A stretch of 6,416 bases of DNA, taken from positions 1 to 6,416 of the forward strand of contig JAFGLK010000416.1 of the NCBI GenBank assembly GCA_016928125.1. Reading direction: 5' to 3'. Source of the DNA: Anaerolineae bacterium (GTDB taxonomy: Bacteria > Chloroflexota > Anaerolineae > UBA1429). This document shows positions 1 to 6,196 of the stretch, in pieces (within the stretch, counting starts at the first letter, position 1; every line of letters starts with the position of its first letter). Both the position numbers and the translations under genes were made by a program. The notes beneath the pieces were generated by a model that did not search any database, had not been told where the DNA came from, and worked only from the letters and a program-made list of their open reading frames with translations.

Positions 1-37
1 GCGTCCTAGCGATCACCCAGAGGTGACGCTAGGACGC
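1..37 (-). repeat. Strong 16-bp hairpin overlapping leader ORF stop; possible attenuator or terminator
   Basis: Arms 1-11 (gcgtcctagcg) and 27-37 are perfect inverted repeats. After one unpaired base at 12, 13-17 (tcacc) pairs with 22-26 (ggtga), leaving a 4-nt loop at 18-21. On the minus strand the hairpin begins inside codon 8 of the 17-codon ORF and its descending arm contains the TAG. No T-tract follows on the plus strand; on the minus strand any T-tract would lie beyond the window. It could be an intrinsic terminator, an attenuator stem melted by translating ribosomes, or the edge of a palindromic repeat. Confidence 0.65.
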
Positions 38-59
38 TGCGCTTACTACTGCTATCCAT
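6..59 (-). CDS. Putative 17-codon leader peptide ORF
   Basis: Tiny ORF reading MDSSSKRSVLASPLGDR then TAG. It is called because of its signals, not its sequence: an 11-nt perfect anti-16S match (AAGGAGGTGAT) with GGAGG 8 nt before the ATG, and a near-consensus promoter about 70 nt upstream of the ATG. The last ten or so codons and the stop lie within a strong hairpin. An in-frame ATG two codons earlier overlaps the Shine-Dalgarno and is a less likely start. I know no family for this peptide. Regulatory leader peptides (erm, cat, bmrB types) have this architecture, and a regulated gene would lie beyond position 1. Alternatives are the start of a real gene broken by a frameshift, or a contig-end artefact. 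That translation initiates here seems likely; its role is inferred. Confidence 0.5.
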   Translation of the reverse strand: MDSSSKRSVLASPLGDR

Positions 60-63
60 TCGC

Positions 64-74
64 ATCACCTCCTT
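64..74 (-). promoter_or_regulatory. Perfect Shine-Dalgarno for the 17-codon ORF
   Basis: On the minus strand this reads AAGGAGGTGAT, fully complementary to the canonical 3' end of bacterial 16S rRNA. The GGAGG core is 8 nt from the ATG at 59, an optimal distance. None of the five transporter genes has a site this strong, which is the main reason for accepting so short an ORF. Confidence 0.8.
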
Positions 75-135
75 ATTATGGGATAGCGATTTGAGGGTGC
101 CAAATGCCACAGTGCGACATAGGCGACCTGTGACC

Positions 136-164
136 ATTATGCCCGATGCTTGCCTTGTTGTCAA
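136..164 (-). promoter_or_regulatory. Near-consensus sigma-70 promoter driving the leader ORF
   Basis: On the minus strand a perfect -35 TTGACA (159-164) is followed by a 17-nt spacer and CATAAT (136-141), five of six matches to TATAAT. Transcription would start near 129, giving an untranslated leader of about 70 nt before the ATG at 59. The direction is the same as the transporter operon, so it creates a separate unit downstream of the adaptor gene. The sequence match is direct; activity is inferred. Confidence 0.75.
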
Positions 165-393
165 GTAGAAGCCATGGCCAGCAGAAACCACCACGGGCAG
201 CACTGGCCGCGTAGCTTGCGCGGAGGGGCACCTCTCACAAGCCAACAATCCAGCACAATACAGCCCGTCTATCGCAGCTTCTTTCATCATGACGGTCTGG
301 AGGGATGTTACGCGATGGGCGGCCTCGTGCAACTGCAAGTTTTCTTTCAGAGCACATGATACCGCTGACCCTGAGCGTCTTGGTGAGACTGCC
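165..393. other. Non-coding spacer between the adaptor stop and the leader promoter
   Basis: No convincing gene on either strand. A minus-strand frame stays open through here (down to 6), but it has no start signal of its own and no recognisable domain. I see no intrinsic terminator for the operon: the best structure is a 5-bp GC stem (207-211 with 219-223, 7-nt loop) without a following T-tract. Operon transcripts may therefore run into the leader cassette. Confidence 0.5.
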
Positions 394-1887
394 TCACTCC
401 TCAAAGATCACATCGGCTGGCATGCCTGGCAGGAGCTTGCCGGGGCCATTGTCCAGCGCGATCTCGACGGCGAAAACCATATGCACCCGTTCCTCGCGAG
501 TCTCGACGTTCTTGGGCGTGAACTCTGCCTTGCGCGCGATGTGAATCACCCGCCCAGCAAAGCTCTCGCGGTATGCATCCACGGATACGCGCACAGGTTG
601 ATCCAGATGCACCCGCCCGAGGTCAGCTTCAGGGATATACACGGTAAGCCGCAAGTCGCCCAGATCGGCCAGCGTAAAGAGGGGCACCGCTGGTGAGGCC
701 AACTCGCCCACCTGGGTCAGGACGTCGAGAATCACGCCGCCTATCGGCGCGATGACGGTCGTGCGCTCAAGCTGGATCTCAATTTCGCGCTGCGCGGCGC
801 GTGCCCCCTCCAACAATGCTTCAGCCTGAGCCAACTGGGCCTGGACCTGCTCCAGCTCCTCAGGACGCGATCCGGCCAACACCAGGTTCAGCTGCGCCTG
901 GGCACCGTCCCGCTGGGCTGCGGCGATTTCTGGCGCGATGCGTGCGCTCTCAAGGTCGGCCTGGGCCAGAGCCACCGCCACAGCGCTGGCATCGCGATTG
1001 GCCTGGGCCACCTGCAGGCCAGCCTGCGCCGCGTCGATTGCAGCCTGGGTTTGGGCAACCTGAGCGACCAGCGCATCGATCTGTTCGGCGCGAGGGCCCC
1101 GCCGAGCCTGGTCGAGGCGCAACTCGGCCATGCGCACCTCCTCTTCAGCGGCCTGAACCGCGGCCTCCGCTCTGTCGCAGTCCGCTTGACTGGCACCTCG
1201 CCCTACCTGCCCGCAGGTGGCATCGCGCGACGCTTGGACACCCCACAGGGCATTCCTGGCTACCTCGACTGCGCGCTCAGCGATGGCGAGATCCTCCGCC
1301 GTGGCGCCGGCGCGCGCCTCCCTGAGCAAGGCCTCGGCCGCGTCCTTTTGTGCCTGGGCCAGATCTAGGCCGGCCTGGGACGAGGCGAGTTGGCCCTCGG
1401 CGGCCGCGAGCCCGGCCCGCGCCCCTGCGACCCGCTTGGCTGCAGCGCCCTCTTGCACTCGGGCTGCTTCCAGATGTGCCTCTGCTGCGGCCAGCGCGCT
1501 CCGGGCTGCATCCCGTTCCTCAGGCCGAGCTCCACTGCGCGCCATGGCCAGACGCGCCCGCGCGGCGGCCAGAGCGGCTTGCGCCTGGGCCACTTTGGAC
1601 TGGGCACCTTCTCGCTGGGCCACCAGCAACTCGCGATCGAGCTGAAGCAACGGATCGCCGGCTTCTACCGTTGCGCCTTCGTCCACCTGGATGTCGATCA
1701 CGCGCCCCTGCGCCTGCGCAGCGACGGAGACCTCCTCCGCCTCGATCGTGCCAGAGGCCTCCAAAGCGCTGCCCGGTGGGTTCTCGCCTCTCAGCAGGCC
1801 CAGCCCGCTCTGCGCACTCCCGCAGGCAGATAGAGCAAGGGTCGTACAAAAGAGCACGACGGTTATGATGGGAATGATTCGCCTCAT
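394..1887 (-). CDS. HlyD-family adaptor lipoprotein (YbhG/YhiI-type) with extended hairpin
   Basis: Extracytoplasmic membrane fusion subunit of the pump, 497 aa; YbhG is about 330 aa as I recall. The N-terminus has a basic start, a hydrophobic stretch and lipobox LSAC (19-22), so Cys22 is the predicted lipidated residue. A biotinyl/lipoyl-like half-domain (about 43-86, with GRVIDIQVDEGATVEAGD) leads into a helical region of about 290 residues (88-375), then the second lipoyl half (TTVIAPIGGVILDVLTQVGE), a beta-barrel domain, and AEFTPKNVETREERV (454-468), a hallmark I recall from YbhG, ending in LLPGMPADV. The helical region carries four G-x-R-x-E-like motifs centred on Gly119, Gly194, Gly264 and Gly339, and a Cys225/Cys237 pair in a Gly-rich loop at its midpoint. 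The start ATG is supported by GGGAGG 5 nt upstream. Last gene of the operon; no TolC-like partner is in the window. Confidence 0.93.
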   Translation of the reverse strand: MRRIIPIITVVLFCTTLALSACGSAQSGLGLLRGENPPGSALEASGTIEAEEVSVAAQAQGRVIDIQVDEGATVEAGDPLLQLDRELLVAQREGAQSKVAQAQAALAAARARLAMARSGARPEERDAARSALAAAEAHLEAARVQEGAAAKRVAGARAGLAAAEGQLASSQAGLDLAQAQKDAAEALLREARAGATAEDLAIAERAVEVARNALWGVQASRDATCGQVGRGASQADCDRAEAAVQAAEEEVRMAELRLDQARRGPRAEQIDALVAQVAQTQAAIDAAQAGLQVAQANRDASAVAVALAQADLESARIAPEIAAAQRDGAQAQLNLVLAGSRPEELEQVQAQLAQAEALLEGARAAQREIEIQLERTTVIAPIGGVILDVLTQVGELASPAVPLFTLADLGDLRLTVYIPEADLGRVHLDQPVRVSVDAYRESFAGRVIHIARKAEFTPKNVETREERVHMVFAVEIALDNGPGKLLPGMPADVIFEE

Positions 1888-1945
1888 CTTTGCCTCCCAA
1901 TGCTCGGCACCTGAGGGGGCGCAACGTGGGATGATCCCGATTTGC

Positions 1946-2890
1946 TCAGGATCTTGCGCTTGGTTCGGGTTCTCGCAGACTGGCGATAAAGGCGTCCTCG
2001 AGCGAGGCGGGCACCCGCTGCATGCTCACGATGCCCACATCAGCCCGTGCGAGCGCCGCTCGGATCTCGGCCTCGCGAGTTGGCAGATGATCGGCGGCCA
2101 CGTGAACGACGGCGCCATAGAGGGATGCCTCTAGCCCCTCCAGGGATCTGAGCGCTGCCAAAGCGCGCTGAGGCTCATCGCATGTGATCTCGAGCACGCC
2201 ATCCGGCATCGTCTCGAACCTGATCTCCTCCGGTGTGCCCAGAGCCACGATCCGGCCGCGTTGGATAAAGGCCAGGCGATGACAACGCTCGGCCTCGTCC
2301 ATGTAGTGGGTGGTCACGAAAAGCGTCTGGCCGCGGTCTGATAGCTCGTAGAGCAGATCCCAGAATCGCCGCCGCGAGATAGGGTCCACTCCAGCGGTGG
2401 GCTCGTCCAGAAAGAGTAGCTCCGGCTCGTGCAGGATGGCGCAGCCCAGGGCCAGCGACTGGCGCCAGCCGCCCGGCAGCGTGCTAGCCCGCGCCCGCTC
2501 GTGTCCCAACAGGCCGGCCATCTCCAAAGCATAGGCCTTGCGCTGGCGCAGGCGTGCCCCGCGCAGCCCATAGGTGCCACCAAAGAACTCGAGATTCTGT
2601 TCAACGCTCAGATCGCTGTAGAGGCTGAAGCGTTGCGACATGTAGCCAATGCGGCGCCGGATCTCGCTGGCCTCACGCTGCGTGTCATAGCCGAGCACCC
2701 TGGCCCAGCCAGCGCTGGGTGAGAGCAGCGAGAGCAGCATCCGGATGGTGGTGGTCTTGCCGGCGCCATTGGGCCCCAGAAACCCAAAGATCTCTCCGCG
2801 CTGCACCACAAAGCTAAGACGATCCACGGCGACAAACGCTCCAAAGCGCTTGGTCAGCTCCATAGTCTCTACAGAGTGTTCAGATGACAA
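1946..2890 (-). CDS. ABC transporter ATP-binding protein B (equivalent of YbhF C-terminal half), TTG start
   Basis: Second ATPase, 314 aa. Seen: Walker A GPNGAGKTT (39-47), Q-loop Gln86 in YMSQRFSLY, an atypical signature LPGGWRQSLALG (begins 138) instead of LSGGQ, Walker B ELLFLDEP with Asp162 and Glu163, GVDP (167-170), and an intact switch His195 in TTHYMDEAERC. A C-terminal accessory domain runs about 225-310. The LP-x-G-aromatic-x-Q signature and GPNGAGKTT are traits I recall for the C-terminal half of YbhF, so this is the natural partner of ATPase A. Start: TTG at 2890 is chosen because the first in-frame ATG (2863) would remove part of the first beta strand (VETMEL before TKRFG), and an in-frame stop lies further upstream with no ATG or GTG between. 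The ribosome site is poor (GGGGTGG close to TTG). Ends 58 nt before the adaptor gene. Confidence 0.92.
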   Translation of the reverse strand: MSSEHSVETMELTKRFGAFVAVDRLSFVVQRGEIFGFLGPNGAGKTTTIRMLLSLLSPSAGWARVLGYDTQREASEIRRRIGYMSQRFSLYSDLSVEQNLEFFGGTYGLRGARLRQRKAYALEMAGLLGHERARASTLPGGWRQSLALGCAILHEPELLFLDEPTAGVDPISRRRFWDLLYELSDRGQTLFVTTHYMDEAERCHRLAFIQRGRIVALGTPEEIRFETMPDGVLEITCDEPQRALAALRSLEGLEASLYGAVVHVAADHLPTREAEIRAALARADVGIVSMQRVPASLEDAFIASLREPEPSARS

Positions 2891-2977
2891 GGTCCACCCC
2901 AGCGCCCGCAGCGCAGTCCCTCGATTCGGAGACCCACGTCCACCTGCGTACGTGGCCCCGCGAACAAGTACAACCGA
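2891..2977 (-). other. 87-nt gap between permease B and ATPase B with a small inverted repeat
   Basis: The only sizeable gap among the first four operon genes. It contains a 6-bp perfect stem (2934-2939 with 2950-2955, 10-nt loop) and no T-tract, so it is not an intrinsic terminator. The frame of ATPase B is open through part of the gap but offers no ATG or GTG. The structure could stabilise mRNA or modulate the weak TTG start; this is inference. Confidence 0.35.
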
Positions 2978-4114
2978 TCAATTCAGCCGTTGACGGAGCA
3001 CGACGGTGCTCAGTGCCCAGAATACCGCGTTTAGCGCCAGCAATGCCCTCACATGAGGCCAGGCGGCGCTCAGGCCCCCACCACGCAGCATGACTACCCG
3101 CACACATTCCAGATAGTGACGCACGGGCAGCAGATCAGAGATCCAACTCAGAAAACGCGGCAGATTCCCAGCAGGCACCACATAACCGCAGAAAGACATA
3201 TCGAAGAGAATCTGCAAAAAGATAAGCTGTACCGCCTGTTGCTGGGTAGACACCTGTGACGAAAGGAAAAGGCCCCAAGCCGTCTGAGCGAGAATAAAAA
3301 GCACTCCACAGCCAAAGAGCAACCCAAGCGACCCACGCAGGGGCACATCCCAGATGAGTTGCCCAACCGCAAACAGCGCCCAGAAGTTCATGGCGCCCAC
3401 AACCAGGGCGGGCAGCGACTTGCCAGCTATCAATTCGAGTCGTCTCAACGGCGTCACCAGCAACTGCTCCAGGGTGCCGCTCTCTCGCTCGCGCGCCAAA
3501 GAGAGCGCCGACACTATCAGCACGATCTCGTAGAGCAGGAAACCGAACTGTGCCGACACGGGATCTTGAACTCGGGTCACCTCGAACCAGCGCGTCCGGC
3601 GCAGCTCAAGGGTCTGGATATCCGCCCGCTGGCCGAGCGCCGAACCCGCAAAGGCACTCAATGCACCATGGATGGCGGTGTTGATCTGGTTCGCGGCAAA
3701 GGTATTGGTCCCATCGGTGACCACCAGCAGGCTGGCCGTGCGATGGGGCGCCTTGAGATCGCGCGCAAAATGGGGTGGGATAACCACCAAGCCCTCCACC
3801 TCGCCACGCAACAGAGCTGCATCCCCGGCCTCCAGATCCGGTAGACGCAACCCGATGCGCGCCTCTTTCGTGTTCTCGATCGCCTCCATCAGATCACGAG
3901 ACAACGGGCTGTGATCCTGGTCCACAAGCGCAATGGGGCTGCCCGTGCCCTGCTGCCGGCCTATCACATTGACTACCATCACCAGCTGTATCAGCGGCAG
4001 GACGACCAACATGGCCGAGAAGACTTTGTCGCTGCGGAACTGCCAGAACTCCTTGCGCGCCAGCTGCCCTACGCGGTGTAGAGCCTCGAGCGTCCGCTGT
4101 CCCAGAGCGTTCAT
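2978..4114 (-). CDS. ABC-2 type permease B (YbhR-like)
   Basis: Second membrane subunit, 378 aa. The N-terminus ARKEFWQFRSDK leads into TM1 (about 32-51). An extracytoplasmic domain (about 52-187) contains ALVDQDHSPLSRDL and VVIPPHFARDL, both with clear counterparts in permease A. Five C-terminal hydrophobic segments lie near 188-206, 228-250, 262-285, 293-313 and 355-373. The conserved RERESGTLEQLLVTP (208-222) and GKSLPALVVG follow TM2, and GYVVPAGNLPRFLSWIS and LLPVRHYLECVRVVMLRGGG mark the ABC-2 membrane domain end. The start ATG overlaps the permease A stop (ATGA), and AAAGGTGG stands just upstream, so coupled translation and stoichiometric production of the two permeases are likely. Followed by an 87-nt gap before ATPase B. 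Confidence 0.93.
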   Translation of the reverse strand: MNALGQRTLEALHRVGQLARKEFWQFRSDKVFSAMLVVLPLIQLVMVVNVIGRQQGTGSPIALVDQDHSPLSRDLMEAIENTKEARIGLRLPDLEAGDAALLRGEVEGLVVIPPHFARDLKAPHRTASLLVVTDGTNTFAANQINTAIHGALSAFAGSALGQRADIQTLELRRTRWFEVTRVQDPVSAQFGFLLYEIVLIVSALSLARERESGTLEQLLVTPLRRLELIAGKSLPALVVGAMNFWALFAVGQLIWDVPLRGSLGLLFGCGVLFILAQTAWGLFLSSQVSTQQQAVQLIFLQILFDMSFCGYVVPAGNLPRFLSWISDLLPVRHYLECVRVVMLRGGGLSAAWPHVRALLALNAVFWALSTVVLRQRLN

Positions 4115-5226
4115 GCCACCTTTCTCCGCGCCACAAGATAGCTGGCGAGCAAGGCCATACCGCTGATACGCAACAGGCTAGTCACCTCGCGCCCGAGCTG
4201 GTCCAAGCCCAGTCCCTTCAGGAACACTCCGCGGTTGATGGTGACATAGTTGGCGGCTGGAAGGATCAGCTTGAGCACTTGGGCAAAGGGGCTGTCCGCC
4301 TCGAGCGGCCGCAGGAGGCCCGACATAAAGAAGGTAGGAATGAAAAAGGTCAAGACAATGATGATCACGGCATGGCGCTGGTTGCCTGAGGCGGTGCCGA
4401 TCAGGATGCTGAGACTCATGAGCGATAAGAGAAAAGCCAGCGCCAGAACAATAAAGCTCCCCAGCGTGCCCCGAAATGGCACCCGGAACCAGAGCAACGC
4501 CAGCATCCAGGAGAAGAAGGCCCCTAGACTGCCCACACCCAGGTAAGGCAACAACTTGCCCAGGATATATTCGGGCATGCGCATTGGGGTGGAGAGCAAG
4601 CTCTCATAAGAGCCTTGTTCGATCTCACGCGTGCACGCCAGGGCGACGGCGATAGCGGGAAAGCAAAAGGCCGCAGCCATCAACCCTGGCACCATGCTGT
4701 GAAGCCACTTGAGGGTGGGATTGTATAGCGAGCGGCTGGAGAACTGCAGAGGCGGAATCGGGGGCGACGTTCCCATCCGCGCTTGACTCTCCGCAAAAGC
4801 CATGGTACGGGCGGCCAGATCGACATACGTGCCGCGGCCCTGAAAATAGTCAGAGCTGTCTATCACCGCCAAAAGTATCTCTGGCTGCTGAGCGGCCAAC
4901 GAGGCCCCAAAGTTGGGCGGGATGACAATCACAGCGGCGGCCTCTCCGCGGACCAACAGGTGGTCAATCTCCTCATAGTCTGCGCACATGCATACCACCC
5001 GCACAGTGCCTTCTGCCGTCAGGGCTTCGATATAGCGACGAGAGGCAGGACTGTGGTCGCGATCCATCACACCGATACGCATGGTCTCTGTATCCAGCGA
5101 AAAGGTGTTAGCCAGCAAAAACAGCACGAAAACGGGCGCTAGCAGCGTTATGAACAGGATCTGGCGGTCGCGATAGATGTGACGGAGTTCCTTGTGCGCG
5201 ATGGCAATAGTCCGACGGAGTGACAT
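4111..5226 (-). CDS. ABC-2 type permease A (YbhS/YhhJ-like)
   Basis: Integral membrane subunit of the exporter, 371 aa, close to the usual 370-380 aa. A short cytoplasmic N-terminus with HKELRHIYRDR leads into TM1 (about 23-42). A large extracytoplasmic domain follows (about 43-178, containing MDRDHSPASRR and VIPPNFGASL), then five further hydrophobic segments near 180-198, 222-247, 254-277, 284-304 and 350-367. The loop after TM2 has REIEQGSYESLLSTP (200-214) followed by GKLLPY, the typical ABC-2 coupling region. The motif MSGLLRPLE (301-309) precedes the last helix. The start ATG at 5226 has GAGG 6 nt upstream and is 10 nt after the ATPase A stop; the frame is open further upstream only because it overlaps that gene. 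The stop shares ATGA with permease B, suggesting translational coupling. Odd: a CxC pair (Cys79, Cys81) in the extracytoplasmic domain. Paralogous to permease B, with which it probably forms the heterodimeric pore. Confidence 0.93.
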   Translation of the reverse strand: MSLRRTIAIAHKELRHIYRDRQILFITLLAPVFVLFLLANTFSLDTETMRIGVMDRDHSPASRRYIEALTAEGTVRVVCMCADYEEIDHLLVRGEAAAVIVIPPNFGASLAAQQPEILLAVIDSSDYFQGRGTYVDLAARTMAFAESQARMGTSPPIPPLQFSSRSLYNPTLKWLHSMVPGLMAAAFCFPAIAVALACTREIEQGSYESLLSTPMRMPEYILGKLLPYLGVGSLGAFFSWMLALLWFRVPFRGTLGSFIVLALAFLLSLMSLSILIGTASGNQRHAVIIIVLTFFIPTFFMSGLLRPLEADSPFAQVLKLILPAANYVTINRGVFLKGLGLDQLGREVTSLLRISGMALLASYLVARRKVA

Positions 5227-5236
5227 GATGGGCCTC

Positions 5237-6196
5237 TCAATCCGACGGGGAGTCAGCATCGGCGCCCTGTCGGCGGAGCAAGCAAGCAAACGCCTCCTCC
5301 ATACGTATCTGGCCGCGGCGCATGTCGCGTACGAGGATGGCATCGCGCTCTAGGGCAGAACGGATCTTGGGCATGGCGGCCTGCGCATCCTCAACAAGAA
5401 TACGCAACTGATCGCCGTACGTCTGCACCTCGATGAGATCGGGCAGGCCACGCAGCACCTCGCGCGCACGACGGAGATCGTCTGGCCACACGGCCACCAG
5501 ATCGCCTTGGATCATGGCTTGAATGCGACGCGGCGTGTCGCAAGCCACCAGTCGCCCGGCGTCCATCAGGCCCACTCGCGAGCAGCGCTCGGCCTCGTCC
5601 ATGTAGGGCGTGCTGATCAGCAGCGTGATGCCCTGCAGGTGCAGCTCTGAAAGAATGTCCCAGAACTCGCGCCGCGAGACCGGATCAACGCCTGTGGTCG
5701 GCTCATCGAGAAGGAGCAGCTCTGGGGTGTGGATCAAGGTACAGGCCAGGGCAAGCTTCTTCTGCATCCCGCCGGAAAGCCGCGCCGCCTGACGGCGGGT
5801 GAACTCCTCCAAGCGGGCAAAGCGAAGCAGACGCGCGATGCGCTCATCGCGCTGGGCGCGCCCGACGCCAAAGAGATCGGCGAAAAAGCGCAGATTCTCC
5901 GTCACGGTCAGATCGCCGTATAGGCCAAAGCGTTGGGCCATATAGCCGATGTGCTGCTTGAGGCGCGGCGCGTGGCGGACCGTATCGAGACCCAGCACGC
6001 TGGCACGTCCGCTGGTAGGATTCATGACCGCTGCCAGGAGGCGTAGGGTAGTGGTCTTGCCTGCGCCGTCTGGGCCGATCAGACCAAAGATCTCGCCGCG
6101 AGCGACGGTCAGGTTGAGCGCATCCACGGCCAATATCGGCCCGAAGCTGCGGGACAGGTCATGCGCCTCGATAACCGAGGCGGAGCTCTCAGGCAT
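5237..6196 (-). CDS. ABC transporter ATP-binding protein A (equivalent of YbhF N-terminal half)
   Basis: Cytoplasmic ATPase of an ABC-2 type exporter, 319 aa from the chosen start. Seen in order: Walker A GPDGAGKTT (41-49), Q-loop Gln88 in YMAQRFGLY, signature LSGGM (140-144), Walker B LLLLDEP with Asp164 and Glu165, D-loop GVDP (169-172), then STPYMDEAERC where the usual switch-loop His is Pro197. A C-terminal accessory domain (about 225-310) follows. GPDGAGKTT, LSGGM and the missing switch His are all traits I recall for the N-terminal half of YbhF. The ATG at 6196 is chosen because about 10 residues precede the LSRSFG strand, as is normal for the family; GGATGG lies 9 nt upstream as a weak ribosome site. 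The frame stays open to 6340, but those 48 residues (Arg/Ala-rich) match nothing in the family. First gene of the operon, 10 nt before permease A. Family is sure; the exact start is less so (an in-frame ATG at 6232 is the alternative). Confidence 0.93.
   Translation of the reverse strand: MPESSASVIEAHDLSRSFGPILAVDALNLTVARGEIFGLIGPDGAGKTTTLRLLAAVMNPTSGRASVLGLDTVRHAPRLKQHIGYMAQRFGLYGDLTVTENLRFFADLFGVGRAQRDERIARLLRFARLEEFTRRQAARLSGGMQKKLALACTLIHTPELLLLDEPTTGVDPVSRREFWDILSELHLQGITLLISTPYMDEAERCSRVGLMDAGRLVACDTPRRIQAMIQGDLVAVWPDDLRRAREVLRGLPDLIEVQTYGDQLRILVEDAQAAMPKIRSALERDAILVRDMRRGQIRMEEAFACLLRRQGADADSPSD

Noticed and set aside
1..37. Hairpin as an integron attC site
   Set aside because: The conserved RYYYAAC/GTTRRRY core boxes are absent and no integrase or cassette structure is visible.
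61..75. ATCACCTCCTT on the plus strand resembles the 3' end of 16S rRNA
   Set aside because: The preceding bases do not match the conserved 16S helix 45 sequence and the match is only 11 nt. Its spacing to an ATG on the minus strand explains it as a Shine-Dalgarno.
6..404. 132-codon open frame on the minus strand running from the adaptor end into the leader ORF
   Set aside because: Its start lies inside the adaptor gene, the composition is not protein-like, no domain is recognisable, and a promoter and a perfect internal ribosome site point to the 17-codon 3' end as the translated part.
801..1868. Several long plus-strand frames rich in Arg, Pro and Ala opposite the adaptor gene
   Set aside because: They are antisense shadows of the Ala/Gln/Glu-rich, GC-rich coiled-coil coding sequence and lack starts, ribosome sites or known domains.
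1928..1938. gggatgatccc palindrome between ATPase B and the adaptor gene as a terminator
   Set aside because: A 1-nt centre cannot form a hairpin loop without opening the stem, there is no T-tract, and the adaptor gene with a good ribosome site follows directly.
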